Of a stretch of DNA of 64,000 bases, positions 44,575-54,018 are shown one piece after another. The translations under genes and the position numbers were made by a program. A model generated the notes under the pieces. The model searched no databases, was not told the DNA's origin, and worked only from the letters and a program-made list of their open reading frames with translations. Where the stretch lies: assembly GCF_900683735.1 (NCBI RefSeq), contig NZ_LR215979.1, positions 3,472,001 to 3,536,000 of the forward strand, given 5' to 3'. Position 1 is the stretch's first letter. Each line of letters begins with the position of its first letter. This DNA comes from Fusobacterium ulcerans ATCC 49185. Its GTDB lineage: Bacteria > Fusobacteriota > Fusobacteriia > Fusobacteriales > Fusobacteriaceae.

Positions 44575-45300
44575 ATGCTGTTAAATAAATCTAAAAGTCC
44601 ACTTTACTACCAATTAGCAGAGATTATCATAGAAGAAATAAAAACTAAAAATTTAAAAGAAGATGATAAAATTCTTACTGAAAGAGAATATTGTGAAAAA
44701 TATAATTTAAGCAGAGCCACAGTGAGACAGGGAATAGCCTATTTAGAAAAAAAAGGATATCTATATAAAATTCAAGGGTGTGGAACTTTTGTTTCATCAA
44801 GAGTACTAAAACAGAAACTTTTGAAATTCTATAGCTTTACAGAGGAAATGAAAAAGCAGGGAAAAACTCCAGAATCAAAAATACTTTCATTTAAAGAAAA
44901 AATAGCTGGAGAAAAAATAGCTCAGGAATTAAACCTGGATAAAGAGGAAAAGATATTTGAGCTTGTAAGATTAAGACTGGCTGATGAAGATATATATATG
45001 TATGAAAAAACTTACCTTCCAGTTAAAAAATTTTTAAATTTTTCTAAAAAGGATATTTTAAATATACCTTTGTATGATGTTTTACAGAAGAAATACAATA
45101 TAATTTTCAGCAAAGCAACTGAAAGGTTTTCAGTTCTCAGTGCAGATAAGAAAATTTCTGAAGCTTTGGAAATAGATGAAAAGAGTCCTATTATAAAACT
45201 TCAGAGATGGACATATACTGGAATAGAAAAAATAGAATATACAGTAAGTTTTCTTCGTGGAGATAAATTTGAATTTGAAGTAGATTTAGAAGATAACTAA
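44575..45300 (+). CDS. GntR-family regulator with UTRA domain, second copy
   Basis: A 241-residue HutC-type regulator. The start at 44575 is preferred because ggagga (44565-44570) lies upstream; an ATG at 44563 has none. Residues 3-75 are the winged helix (SPLYYQLAEIIIEEI and EKYNLSRATVRQGIAYLEKKGYLYKIQGCGTFV), and the rest is the UTRA sensor. It is a divergent paralogue of the first GntR protein. A possible promoter (TTGGAC, 17 nt, TAATAA at 44524-44552) precedes it and a terminator follows. With the first regulator it brackets the symporter and sulfatase genes. Confidence 0.92.
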   Translation: MLLNKSKSPLYYQLAEIIIEEIKTKNLKEDDKILTEREYCEKYNLSRATVRQGIAYLEKKGYLYKIQGCGTFVSSRVLKQKLLKFYSFTEEMKKQGKTPESKILSFKEKIAGEKIAQELNLDKEEKIFELVRLRLADEDIYMYEKTYLPVKKFLNFSKKDILNIPLYDVLQKKYNIIFSKATERFSVLSADKKISEALEIDEKSPIIKLQRWTYTGIEKIEYTVSFLRGDKFEFEVDLEDN

Positions 45301-45330
45301 AAATCAGGCTCATATGAGTCTGATTTTTAA
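45301..45330 (+). terminator. Intrinsic terminator after the second GntR gene
   Basis: A 12-bp near-perfect hairpin (45301-45312 / 45315-45326, one G-U pair) starting right after the stop codon, then TTT. It separates the regulator from the kinase-aldolase operon. Confidence 0.75.
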
Positions 45331-45409
45331 AAGCTAAAAATTGGTACGGACAACATAACAAATAATAAATAAATATTTCAGAGAGATAGAATGAAAGAAA
45401 GGGGATAAA

Positions 45410-46363
45410 ATGGCTTATTTTGTTGGAATAGATATAGGTGGGACAAACGTTGAAATTGGAATTTTAGATGAAAAAGCTGAAATATTAAAGAAGACAAGTA
45501 TAAAGACAAATTCTCAAAATGGTAGTGAAGAAACCTTTACAAGAATATGGAACACAGTGAAGCAATTAGCAGAAGAATTGAAGATTTCACAGGCTGAAAT
45601 TGAAGCTGTTGGGATGGGAATTCCTGGACCAGTAGTAAATAATTCAGTTGTAAAAATAGCAGCGAATTTTTCTTGGGGAAATGATTTTCCTGCAAAGGAA
45701 CTTATGGAAAAGATTTCAGGAAAATCTGTGAAAGTAGGAAATGATGTAAAGGTTATTGCTTTAGGGGAAGCACTTTTTGGAGCAGCAAAAGAATATAAAA
45801 ATAGTATAACGATTCCTATTGGAACTGGGATTGCAGCAGGAATAATAATAAATGGACAGATAGTAGAGGGTTCTGGAGGAGCAGCTGGAGAACTGGGACA
45901 TATAGTGGTAAATAAAAATGGATATAAATGTGGGTGCGGTCTTACAGGATGCCTTGAAACATATTGCTCTGCCACTGGAATTGTAAGAGAAGGAATAAAA
46001 AGATTAGAGAAAGATAAAAATAATGAACTGTATAAAAAAATAAATGGAGATTTGAGCAGATTAGAAGCAAAGGACATATTTGACTTGGCTAGATCTGGAG
46101 ATAAGTTTTCAATAGGGATAGTAGATTTTTTTTGTGAGTATATGGCGGAAGGTCTTGGGATACTTTTGAATATAGTAAACCCTGAAATAATTATTTTCAC
46201 TGGGGGAGTTGCAAGAGCAGGAGATGTTTTATTAGATGGAATAAAGAAATATTTGTCAAAATATGCTCTTGGAATGACTATGGAAAATCTTAAAATTTCT
46301 TTTGGGGAATTAAATGAAGAAGCTGGAATAAAAGGGGCAGCAGCACTAGTAATGAAAAAATAA
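45410..46363 (+). CDS. ROK-family sugar kinase
   Basis: A 317-residue ROK kinase. The ATP phosphate loop is GIDIGGTNVEIGIL at residues 5-18, the sugar-binding Asp lies in KVGNDVKVIALGE, and the zinc motif is GYKCGCGLTGCLETYCSATG, with an ELGH before it. ROK kinases phosphorylate glucose, N-acetylglucosamine, N-acetylmannosamine or allied sugars. Here the companion genes suggest an amino sugar of the galactose series. It is cytoplasmic, begins a four-gene operon and lies 110 nt after the GntR gene; a ttggta box at 45341 may belong to its promoter. Confidence 0.92.
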   Translation: MAYFVGIDIGGTNVEIGILDEKAEILKKTSIKTNSQNGSEETFTRIWNTVKQLAEELKISQAEIEAVGMGIPGPVVNNSVVKIAANFSWGNDFPAKELMEKISGKSVKVGNDVKVIALGEALFGAAKEYKNSITIPIGTGIAAGIIINGQIVEGSGGAAGELGHIVVNKNGYKCGCGLTGCLETYCSATGIVREGIKRLEKDKNNELYKKINGDLSRLEAKDIFDLARSGDKFSIGIVDFFCEYMAEGLGILLNIVNPEIIIFTGGVARAGDVLLDGIKKYLSKYALGMTMENLKISFGELNEEAGIKGAAALVMKK

Positions 46364-46383
46364 ATTATATAAAGGAGAGAAAA

Positions 46384-47526
46384 ATGGAATTTAAAAATTG
46401 TGTGACATGGAAAGAAATAATTCAACAGCCATGTATTTGGAGAGAAGAAGTGGAAATAATAAAGGAAAGACTTCCAGAAATAAGCAGATTTTTAGATGGA
46501 TTAAAAGAAAATAAAATCAAAGTAATATTTACAGGGGCAGGGTCATCAGAATTTGTAGGAAATACAATAAGTTCATATATAAACAGTAGATTGGATATAG
46601 AAGTAGTTTCTATTCCTACTACAGATATAGTATCTATGCCAGAACAATATTTAGACAGAGATACAGCAACAATACTGATATCTTGTGCAAGATCAGGAAA
46701 TTCTCCTGAGAGTGTAGCAACAGTGGAGTTAGCAGATAAATTAGTAAAGAATATATACCACATATTTGTAACTTGCAATCCAGAAGGAAAGCTGGCAAAA
46801 ATATCAGAAAATCAAGACAACAAATTTTTACTGTTAATGCCTGAGAAAACAAATGATAAAGGATTTGCCATGACAGGAAGTTTTTCATCTATGGTAGTTG
46901 CTGGAGTACTTATTCTATTGAGAGAAAAATTTGAACATTATGCAGAAAAAGTAGTTTATATATCAAAAATTATAGAGAAAAATTTAAAAAATATTTTAGC
47001 AGATGTAGAAATTATTTCAGACTTGGATATAGAAAGAATAGTATATTTAGGAGATGGGGCTTTAAAAGGACTGGCAGAGGAAGTATCCTTAAAGGTTTTA
47101 GAACTTACTGGTGGGAAAATAGCTTCTTTCTATAATACTTTTTTAGGATTTAGACATGGACCTAAATCAATAGTAAATGATAAGACAACTATTGTATGTA
47201 TGATGTCAAATAATAAGCATACAAGAGTTTATGAACTTGACTTGCTAAAAGAATTTAAAAGTGAAAATGGAGAAAAGAAAATAGTGGTATTGGATACTAT
47301 TTTTGATAAAGAGGTAAAAGAAAACTCTGATTTCTATTTTTCTTTTGGAGATGAAAAAATGGGAGAGATGGAAGAGGTAGTTGCAGGACTTGGATATCTT
47401 GTATATGGACAATTGATTTCTCTTTTAAAATCATCAAAACTTGGAATAAATCCAGATAATCCTTGTCCTACAGGGGAAGTAAATAGAGTGGTTAAAGGTG
47501 TAATTATTCATAACTATGAGAAATAA
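46384..47526 (+). CDS. agaS: SIS-domain protein, AgaS-like (galactosamine-6-phosphate deaminase/isomerase)
   Basis: A 380-residue protein with two sugar-isomerase (SIS) domains. The first begins with IKVIFTGAGSSEFVGNTISSYI and has LISCARSGNSPESVATVELA; the second holds IVYLGDGALKGLAEEVSLKVLELT and FLGFRHGPKSIVND. AgaS relatives turn galactosamine-6-phosphate into tagatose-6-phosphate plus ammonia. It lies between the ROK kinase (20-nt gap) and the class II aldolase (20-nt gap), the right order for that pathway. The family call is strong; the exact reaction is inferred from family and context. Confidence 0.9.
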   Translation: MEFKNCVTWKEIIQQPCIWREEVEIIKERLPEISRFLDGLKENKIKVIFTGAGSSEFVGNTISSYINSRLDIEVVSIPTTDIVSMPEQYLDRDTATILISCARSGNSPESVATVELADKLVKNIYHIFVTCNPEGKLAKISENQDNKFLLLMPEKTNDKGFAMTGSFSSMVVAGVLILLREKFEHYAEKVVYISKIIEKNLKNILADVEIISDLDIERIVYLGDGALKGLAEEVSLKVLELTGGKIASFYNTFLGFRHGPKSIVNDKTTIVCMMSNNKHTRVYELDLLKEFKSENGEKKIVVLDTIFDKEVKENSDFYFSFGDEKMGEMEEVVAGLGYLVYGQLISLLKSSKLGINPDNPCPTGEVNRVVKGVIIHNYEK

Positions 47527-47534
47527 AATTCTAG

Positions 47535-48398
<864 letters not shown>

Positions 48399-48400
48399 TT

Positions 48401-49345
48401 ATGAATAAAATTTTAACAGTTACACTTAATCCAGCAATAGATGTAAGATACAATATTGAAAAAATTGTGCTGGGAAATGTAAATAGAACTTCAACTATTG
48501 AAAAAAATGCTGGAGGAAAGGGAATAAATGTAAGCCGAGTAATAAAGCAACTGGGAGGAGATATTCTTTCTACAGGAATTGTAGGAGGATATACAGGGAA
48601 ACTATTTTTATCAAAATTGAATAAAGACAGTATAGAGAATAGTTTTTTAGAAACTGATTTTGAAACAAGAACATGTATAGCTGCAATTGATAAGAGCACA
48701 GGAAAAATAACTGAATTTCTTGAATCAGCTGAGGGAAAGGAAAAAGATTTTGAGAAATTTTTAGAAAAATATATCTCTATTTTAGAAAATGGAGTAAAGT
48801 TAGTATGTGGTTCAGGAAGTCTTCTAAAAGGAATAAAAAAAGACTCCTACAATATTCTTATAAATGAAGCTTCTAAAAGAGGGATAAAATTTATTCTGGA
48901 TACAAGTGGAGAAACTCTTGCTGAAGGGATTAAAGCTGCTCCTTTTCTTATAAAACCTAATCAAGATGAGTTGGAAGATATGTTTAAGAAAAAATTTGCT
49001 ACTTTAGAAGAAATAATTGAAGGATCAAGGGAGATTATAAAAAAAGGAGTAGAAAATGTAATGGTAACTCTTGGAGGAGATGGAGCTGTTTTGGTAACTA
49101 AGAATGAAGTATACAGAGCAACTTTTCTAAAAGTGCAAATAAAAAATACTGTAGGATCAGGAGATTCGACAATTGGAGGATTTGCCTATGGAATTGCTGA
49201 AGGAAAAAGTTTAGAAGAAAGTTTTAAACTGGGAGTAGCCTGTGGAACTACAAATGCAATGCTTGATACAACAGGGAGTATTGATTTAGAAATTCTGGAT
49301 ACTGTATTAAAAAGTATAAAAATAGAGAAAGTATTAAATAATTAA
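48401..49345 (+). CDS. PfkB-family kinase (tagatose-6-phosphate / 1-phosphofructokinase type)
   Basis: A 314-residue ribokinase-family kinase of the LacC/FruK subgroup. N-terminal TVTLNPAIDVRY is the subgroup hallmark, followed by NAGGKGINVSRVIKQLGG (sugar binding). The catalytic Asp lies in NTVGSGDSTIGGFAYG, and the ATP site in VTLGGDGAVLVT. The reaction is ATP-dependent phosphorylation at C1 or C6 of a ketohexose phosphate, here most likely tagatose-6-phosphate to the bisphosphate consumed by the aldolase upstream. It ends the operon; a strong terminator follows. Confidence 0.92.
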   Translation: MNKILTVTLNPAIDVRYNIEKIVLGNVNRTSTIEKNAGGKGINVSRVIKQLGGDILSTGIVGGYTGKLFLSKLNKDSIENSFLETDFETRTCIAAIDKSTGKITEFLESAEGKEKDFEKFLEKYISILENGVKLVCGSGSLLKGIKKDSYNILINEASKRGIKFILDTSGETLAEGIKAAPFLIKPNQDELEDMFKKKFATLEEIIEGSREIIKKGVENVMVTLGGDGAVLVTKNEVYRATFLKVQIKNTVGSGDSTIGGFAYGIAEGKSLEESFKLGVACGTTNAMLDTTGSIDLEILDTVLKSIKIEKVLNN

Positions 49346-49359
49346 GTAAAAAAATTATA

Positions 49360-49408
49360 AAAACATCTGAATTACACAATCTCTTTAAATTGTAATTCAG
49401 ATGTTTTT
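49360..49408. terminator. Strong bidirectional terminator
   Basis: A 17-bp perfect stem (49360-49376 / 49391-49407) with a 14-nt loop and A/T runs on both sides. It ends the kinase-aldolase operon and the convergent GGDEF/EAL gene. Confidence 0.88.
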
Positions 49409-49422
49409 AAAAAATAAGATTA

Positions 49423-52400
49423 TTATTCAAAGTATTTTATTTCAAATTCACTTATGGAAATAGGTCTGCTATATAAATATCCTTGAGCATAATTACATTT
49501 TAAATTTGCCAAAAGAGAATTGAGTTCTTCAGTTTCTATTCCTTCTCCTACAGTTTTTACATTCATTTCTTTACACATGTTGATAACACTTTTTACAATT
49601 ATTTGTTTTTCTTGACTCAACTGCAGTTTATCAACAAGGCTTTTATCCAGCTTCAAAGTATCAAATTCTAATGTTGTGAACAGACTGATATTACTGTATT
49701 TACTTCCAAAATCATCAAGAGCAATAGAAAAACCAGCATTCTTTATATCTTTACTTATACTTGAAATTATTTTAGTATCTATTTCTCCAATAGTTTCAGT
49801 TATTTCTATTTCTATTAAATTACTTGTAACATCATATTTAGACATTATTATTTTTAGTGTTTTTACAAATTCTGATTCAAGAAGTGTATTTCTTGAAAAA
49901 TTTAGAGATATAGGAACTAATTTTTTTCCTTCTTTCTTCCATCTGTCAAGGAGTTTGCAGACTCCTTCAAATACGAAAAAGTCTATATAACGAATAAGAC
50001 GTTCTCTCTCAAGTAATGGAATAAACTTAATTGGTGGAGTTATATTTCCCTCAGCATCTATATGTCTGATAAGTGCTTCCATACCAGACAGCTCTTTTGT
50101 TTTAAGATCTATTTTTGGCTGTAAGAATATGTGATACTCATTATTTTTAATTTCAGTCAATAGTTTTTGAAGAAGTATAGGACGATAATGTTTGCTTGTG
50201 AAATTTGTATTTTGGTAATATTTTTGTTTATCAATATACATAAGCTCCTCAGCATTTTTATGAAGAACATCAAAATCTATCTCATGGTCAGTCCACGAAT
50301 ATCCTATTGATAATCCTCCATTTTCAAAAGATGAAAATTCAAGTTTTATATTTTCTATATTTCTTTTAAAAACTTCCTCATCAATATTTTCACATACAAT
50401 AAGGAATTCATCTCCACTAAGTCTGAATAGTTTTTCTTCTGCAAAATATTTTTTGAATATATTAGCAGTTTTTACAATCATCTCATCTCCGAAATGAGGT
50501 CCATATTTTTCATTGAGTTGTTTTAAACCATTTATATCAGAAGTTATTAAGCCAAGTGAAACATAGTCATGGAAGTTTCTGTTCCATTTATATTCTACAA
50601 AGCTTTTATGATTAGATAATCCTGTAAGCATATCATGATAATCTAAAAAAGAAAATTTATTTTTTAGTATCTCATCTTTTATTTTATTTTCAATGACATA
50701 ACTTACTAACTCAAAGAAACCAATATTTGCAAATGAATTATTTATATTATCCAATATTAAATAGAATGAATCTTGATGAAAAGCTTCAATAGTTATTGAA
50801 AAATATGACTGAATATTAAGTCTGCTGAAATTTAAATAATTGACTATATCGCTATTTTTCAATGATTCAATATCATTTATTTTTAATATTTTTTTATTTT
50901 TATGGAAACTTTCCCAATCAGATCCTTTTTTTATTTTTAAATCATTCCAATGTTTTTTGTTAGATAATTTTCCAGGATGACAATATTCAAAAGTGCATAC
51001 ATATTGATGGAGAGCTTCATCATACTTTATGATGGAAACATGGTCAGCTTCATAATATTTTCCAAGGATATCAGTTACATATTGGAATAATGTATTGGTT
51101 ACAGCAGAGTTTTCAGCTGTTCTTTTAAAATCAATTAAAATATTTTCTAGATTATTTATTTCAGGGTCTTTTTTTAAAGATTTTATTTCCATGTTTTCAG
51201 CATCTTTATTATTTGCTTTAGAAGCAGGGATATAAGAACATTTTAAAGTTTTATAAATATCTATATCTTTACTGTAAATAATAGCTTCTTTATGATCAGT
51301 TACAGGGTTATTGAAAATTTTTATATTGAGAAGAATTGAAATTACTTTATTATCAGCTTTTATAACACGTAATTCCAATGAATCTTCAATTTTACCTTTT
51401 TTAATATTTTCTAATATATTTTCTTTAGAAAAAATATATTTTACTCTTTCTTTATCTTCTGGATGAACAAAAGTAATTAATTTTTTAAGAAAATATGTAT
51501 ATGTGTATTCTAAGTCATTATCAAAATATTCTTGCCAAATACCAAATATATCGCTTACTTTATTTTGTGAAAGATTAATATGTGCATATCCCATAGAATC
51601 TTCTATAAGAGCCTTTTTTAAAGTTGTTTGGAAAAGTTTTAGAAATTGAAATTCCTGATGTTCAGTTATATCTTCTACAATTCCAATTACTTTTCTAGTT
51701 GGGTTATTGTTAATGATAATATTATTAAGAGTTATTTTAGTCCATTTATATTTAGTAGCTCTCAATCTTGTTTTTATTGTACAGCTATTTTTATTTTTTC
51801 CATTTATTACTGCATTATACAGTTCACGATATCTTTCTATATGATCTGGATGGATTTCCTTATTTTCTATTCTGCTTTCAGGAACATTGTATATAATTCT
51901 AGGACTTTCATTTCCATCAGGGAGTTTTAAATGAGTGAGAGTCTTAGAATCTAAATCATATTCAAATATGATGTTTTTAGAAGAATCTAGAGCAAGTTTA
52001 AGTTTTTCTTGATTGAACTTAAGCTCATTTTCCATTTCCTTCCGATCAGTAATGTCAATGACAATAGAATTGATAATACGTTCATCTCCCTCTTTGACAA
52101 AAACTCCCTTTGTCAGAAGATACCTGATTTCACCATTTTTTCTTGTTACTCTTTTTTCATATTCAAAACTTTCAAGATTATTTTCCAGAGCATTTTTTAA
52201 GATAGCATGTACTTTAGAAATATCTTCAGGGAAAGTAACAGCAATGAGCTTGTTTCCAAGGATAACTTTCATTTCTTCAGCTGTATATCCATGAATTTTA
52301 TAAAATCCATCATTACCATAAATAATAGTAAGGTCTTCATCAAATTTTAATTTATAGACTCCTCCTGGAATATTATTAGTAATAGTTTTTATATTTTCTT

Positions 52401-53223
52401 CAAGTTGTATCTTATCAGTAATATTAAAGCAGATACTTACTATTACAAGACCATTTTCTGTTTCTACAAGTCGTCCTCTATCTAATACCCATATATATGA
52501 ACCATCACTTTTTTTCATACGATATTTAACTTCATATTCATCTTTGCTTTCAAATGAAGAAGCAACAACTTCACAAACATGTTTTCTGTCATCAGGATGA
52601 ATACCATTTATAACAAGTCCATCTATATCTTTTATAAATTCTTCTTGAGATTCATATTCTAATTTTTTTAAAAGCTGATCATTTATAAAATATAGGGGGA
52701 AATTTTCTTTGTAATAACCTCCTATCATTCCACCAGGGATAGAGGAATTTAGGAGATCAAAGGCAGTATATTGAGCATTAAGATGAATATTTCCTATTTT
52801 TTTTCTAAAATTAAGAAAATTATTTGAAGCATGTATAGGGATAGATATATGTATTTTATTAAATTTATATCCTTGCTCAGTTTTTCTTATAATTATACTG
52901 ACTCTCAAATTTGCAAGAACAGTATTAGAGTTTTCTTTTTTCAGCTCACTTATACAGATAAGTAAAAAAAGATTTTCAGCAATATTAAAAATTTCTAAAT
53001 ATTCAAAATTTACTTCATAAGGAGAAGGATTAGTTTTAATTTCTTTAGTAATCATGGTTTTCATTTCTTCAAAATTAAAAACTATATCTGTTTCGCTTAC
53101 TCCAAAAGCAAAAATATCATCATCTAAAAAAGATAAAGTTTTTTGAATATTTCTTTCTTTAAAATAAGCAGTATTAAATTGTATAAAAAAATCTTTAATT
53201 TCCTCATATTTATCAATGTACAT
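49423..53223 (-). CDS. Multi-PAS GGDEF/EAL cyclic-di-GMP signalling protein with an NTF2-like N-terminus
   Basis: A 1266-residue signalling protein. The start at 53223 follows aggggg; an in-frame ATG at 53250 has a weaker site. In order: an NTF2/SnoaL-like domain (residues about 1-140), three PAS/PAC units (about 150-280, 280-410 and 410-540), a fourth PAS-like unit (about 545-690), a GAF-like region (about 715-880), GGDEF (about 890-1005) and EAL (about 1020-1262). The GGDEF signature is RLSGDEF (Ser for the first Gly). The EAL part keeps the usual residues: EALIR, NFS, EITE, DDFG, LKLDKS, GEGIE and AQGYL, so phosphodiesterase activity is likely. No membrane segment: a cytoplasmic sensor. 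Confidence 0.93.
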   Translation of the reverse strand: MYIDKYEEIKDFFIQFNTAYFKERNIQKTLSFLDDDIFAFGVSETDIVFNFEEMKTMITKEIKTNPSPYEVNFEYLEIFNIAENLFLLICISELKKENSNTVLANLRVSIIIRKTEQGYKFNKIHISIPIHASNNFLNFRKKIGNIHLNAQYTAFDLLNSSIPGGMIGGYYKENFPLYFINDQLLKKLEYESQEEFIKDIDGLVINGIHPDDRKHVCEVVASSFESKDEYEVKYRMKKSDGSYIWVLDRGRLVETENGLVIVSICFNITDKIQLEENIKTITNNIPGGVYKLKFDEDLTIIYGNDGFYKIHGYTAEEMKVILGNKLIAVTFPEDISKVHAILKNALENNLESFEYEKRVTRKNGEIRYLLTKGVFVKEGDERIINSIVIDITDRKEMENELKFNQEKLKLALDSSKNIIFEYDLDSKTLTHLKLPDGNESPRIIYNVPESRIENKEIHPDHIERYRELYNAVINGKNKNSCTIKTRLRATKYKWTKITLNNIIINNNPTRKVIGIVEDITEHQEFQFLKLFQTTLKKALIEDSMGYAHINLSQNKVSDIFGIWQEYFDNDLEYTYTYFLKKLITFVHPEDKERVKYIFSKENILENIKKGKIEDSLELRVIKADNKVISILLNIKIFNNPVTDHKEAIIYSKDIDIYKTLKCSYIPASKANNKDAENMEIKSLKKDPEINNLENILIDFKRTAENSAVTNTLFQYVTDILGKYYEADHVSIIKYDEALHQYVCTFEYCHPGKLSNKKHWNDLKIKKGSDWESFHKNKKILKINDIESLKNSDIVNYLNFSRLNIQSYFSITIEAFHQDSFYLILDNINNSFANIGFFELVSYVIENKIKDEILKNKFSFLDYHDMLTGLSNHKSFVEYKWNRNFHDYVSLGLITSDINGLKQLNEKYGPHFGDEMIVKTANIFKKYFAEEKLFRLSGDEFLIVCENIDEEVFKRNIENIKLEFSSFENGGLSIGYSWTDHEIDFDVLHKNAEELMYIDKQKYYQNTNFTSKHYRPILLQKLLTEIKNNEYHIFLQPKIDLKTKELSGMEALIRHIDAEGNITPPIKFIPLLERERLIRYIDFFVFEGVCKLLDRWKKEGKKLVPISLNFSRNTLLESEFVKTLKIIMSKYDVTSNLIEIEITETIGEIDTKIISSISKDIKNAGFSIALDDFGSKYSNISLFTTLEFDTLKLDKSLVDKLQLSQEKQIIVKSVINMCKEMNVKTVGEGIETEELNSLLANLKCNYAQGYLYSRPISISEFEIKYFE

Positions 53224-53441
53224 AATTCCCCCTACTTTGATTTGAGTCATGCTTTCACTTACCCAATATAATTTTACTATATATCTGCATGAAAAACAAC
53301 CAAAGTTTTCTTTGAATGCAGAAAAAATACTGATTTTTTAAAAAAATTTTGAAAAGAGAGAATAAAATGATACACTTAAATTGACGGGAAATAAAAATAT
53401 AGAAATTTGTGGAATATATTTAATTTGGCGGAGGCAATATT

Positions 53442-54008
53442 ATGCTGGAAGAATTAAGAGAAAAGGTCAGAAAAAAAATGGGAGAAAAAAGATATATACA
53501 TACCTTAGGTGTGGAGGAAAAAGCGGCTGAATTGGCAAAAAAATATATAGCTGATGAAAAAAAATGTAGAATAGCGGCAATACTACATGATGTGGCTAAA
53601 GAAATGTCAATAGATAAGATGAGAGATATATGTCAAAAAAATTTTTCTGATGAACTTTCAAAAGAAGATATGGATATAAATGAGATACTTCATGGATTTG
53701 CAGGGTGTATAATAGCAAGAGATGAATTTGGGATAACAGATGAGGATATTTTAAATGGGATAAAGTATCATACTGTTGGAAAAAGAGGGCTCAGTCTTTT
53801 AGGCAGAATAATATATATCGCAGATGGTATTGAAAAAAACAGAAATTATCCTGCTGTAGAAGAGATAAGAAAAGAAGTTGAAAAAGACTTGGACAAAGGA
53901 ATAATATTGGAAATTGATAAAAAAATAGAATATCTGATGGGGAAAAAAGGAAAAATACATAGAAATACAGCAGATATGAGAGCATGGCTGAATGAAGAAA
54001 CAGCCTAA
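53442..54008 (+). CDS. yqeK: HD-domain nucleotide hydrolase YqeK
   Basis: A 188-residue HD-domain protein of the YqeK family, whose members hydrolyse diadenosine tetraphosphate symmetrically. Metal ligands are seen in YIHTLGVEEKAAELA, ILHDVAKEM (HD motif), HGFAGCIIARDEFGI, IKYHTVGK and IIYIADGIE. A ggagg site precedes the ATG. It is followed by rnr: its stop lies in the ribosome binding site region of rnr (gap 10 nt), so both are co-transcribed. Often such genes lie beside nadD or rsfS; here they do not. Confidence 0.93.
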   Translation: MLEELREKVRKKMGEKRYIHTLGVEEKAAELAKKYIADEKKCRIAAILHDVAKEMSIDKMRDICQKNFSDELSKEDMDINEILHGFAGCIIARDEFGITDEDILNGIKYHTVGKRGLSLLGRIIYIADGIEKNRNYPAVEEIRKEVEKDLDKGIILEIDKKIEYLMGKKGKIHRNTADMRAWLNEETA

Positions 54009-54018
54009 GGAGGAAAAA

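Noticed and set aside
45514-46425. 303-codon minus-strand frame
   Set aside because: It is entirely opposite the ROK kinase, a clear real gene; its Pro/Ile/Ser-rich translation is the mirror of AT-rich coding DNA.
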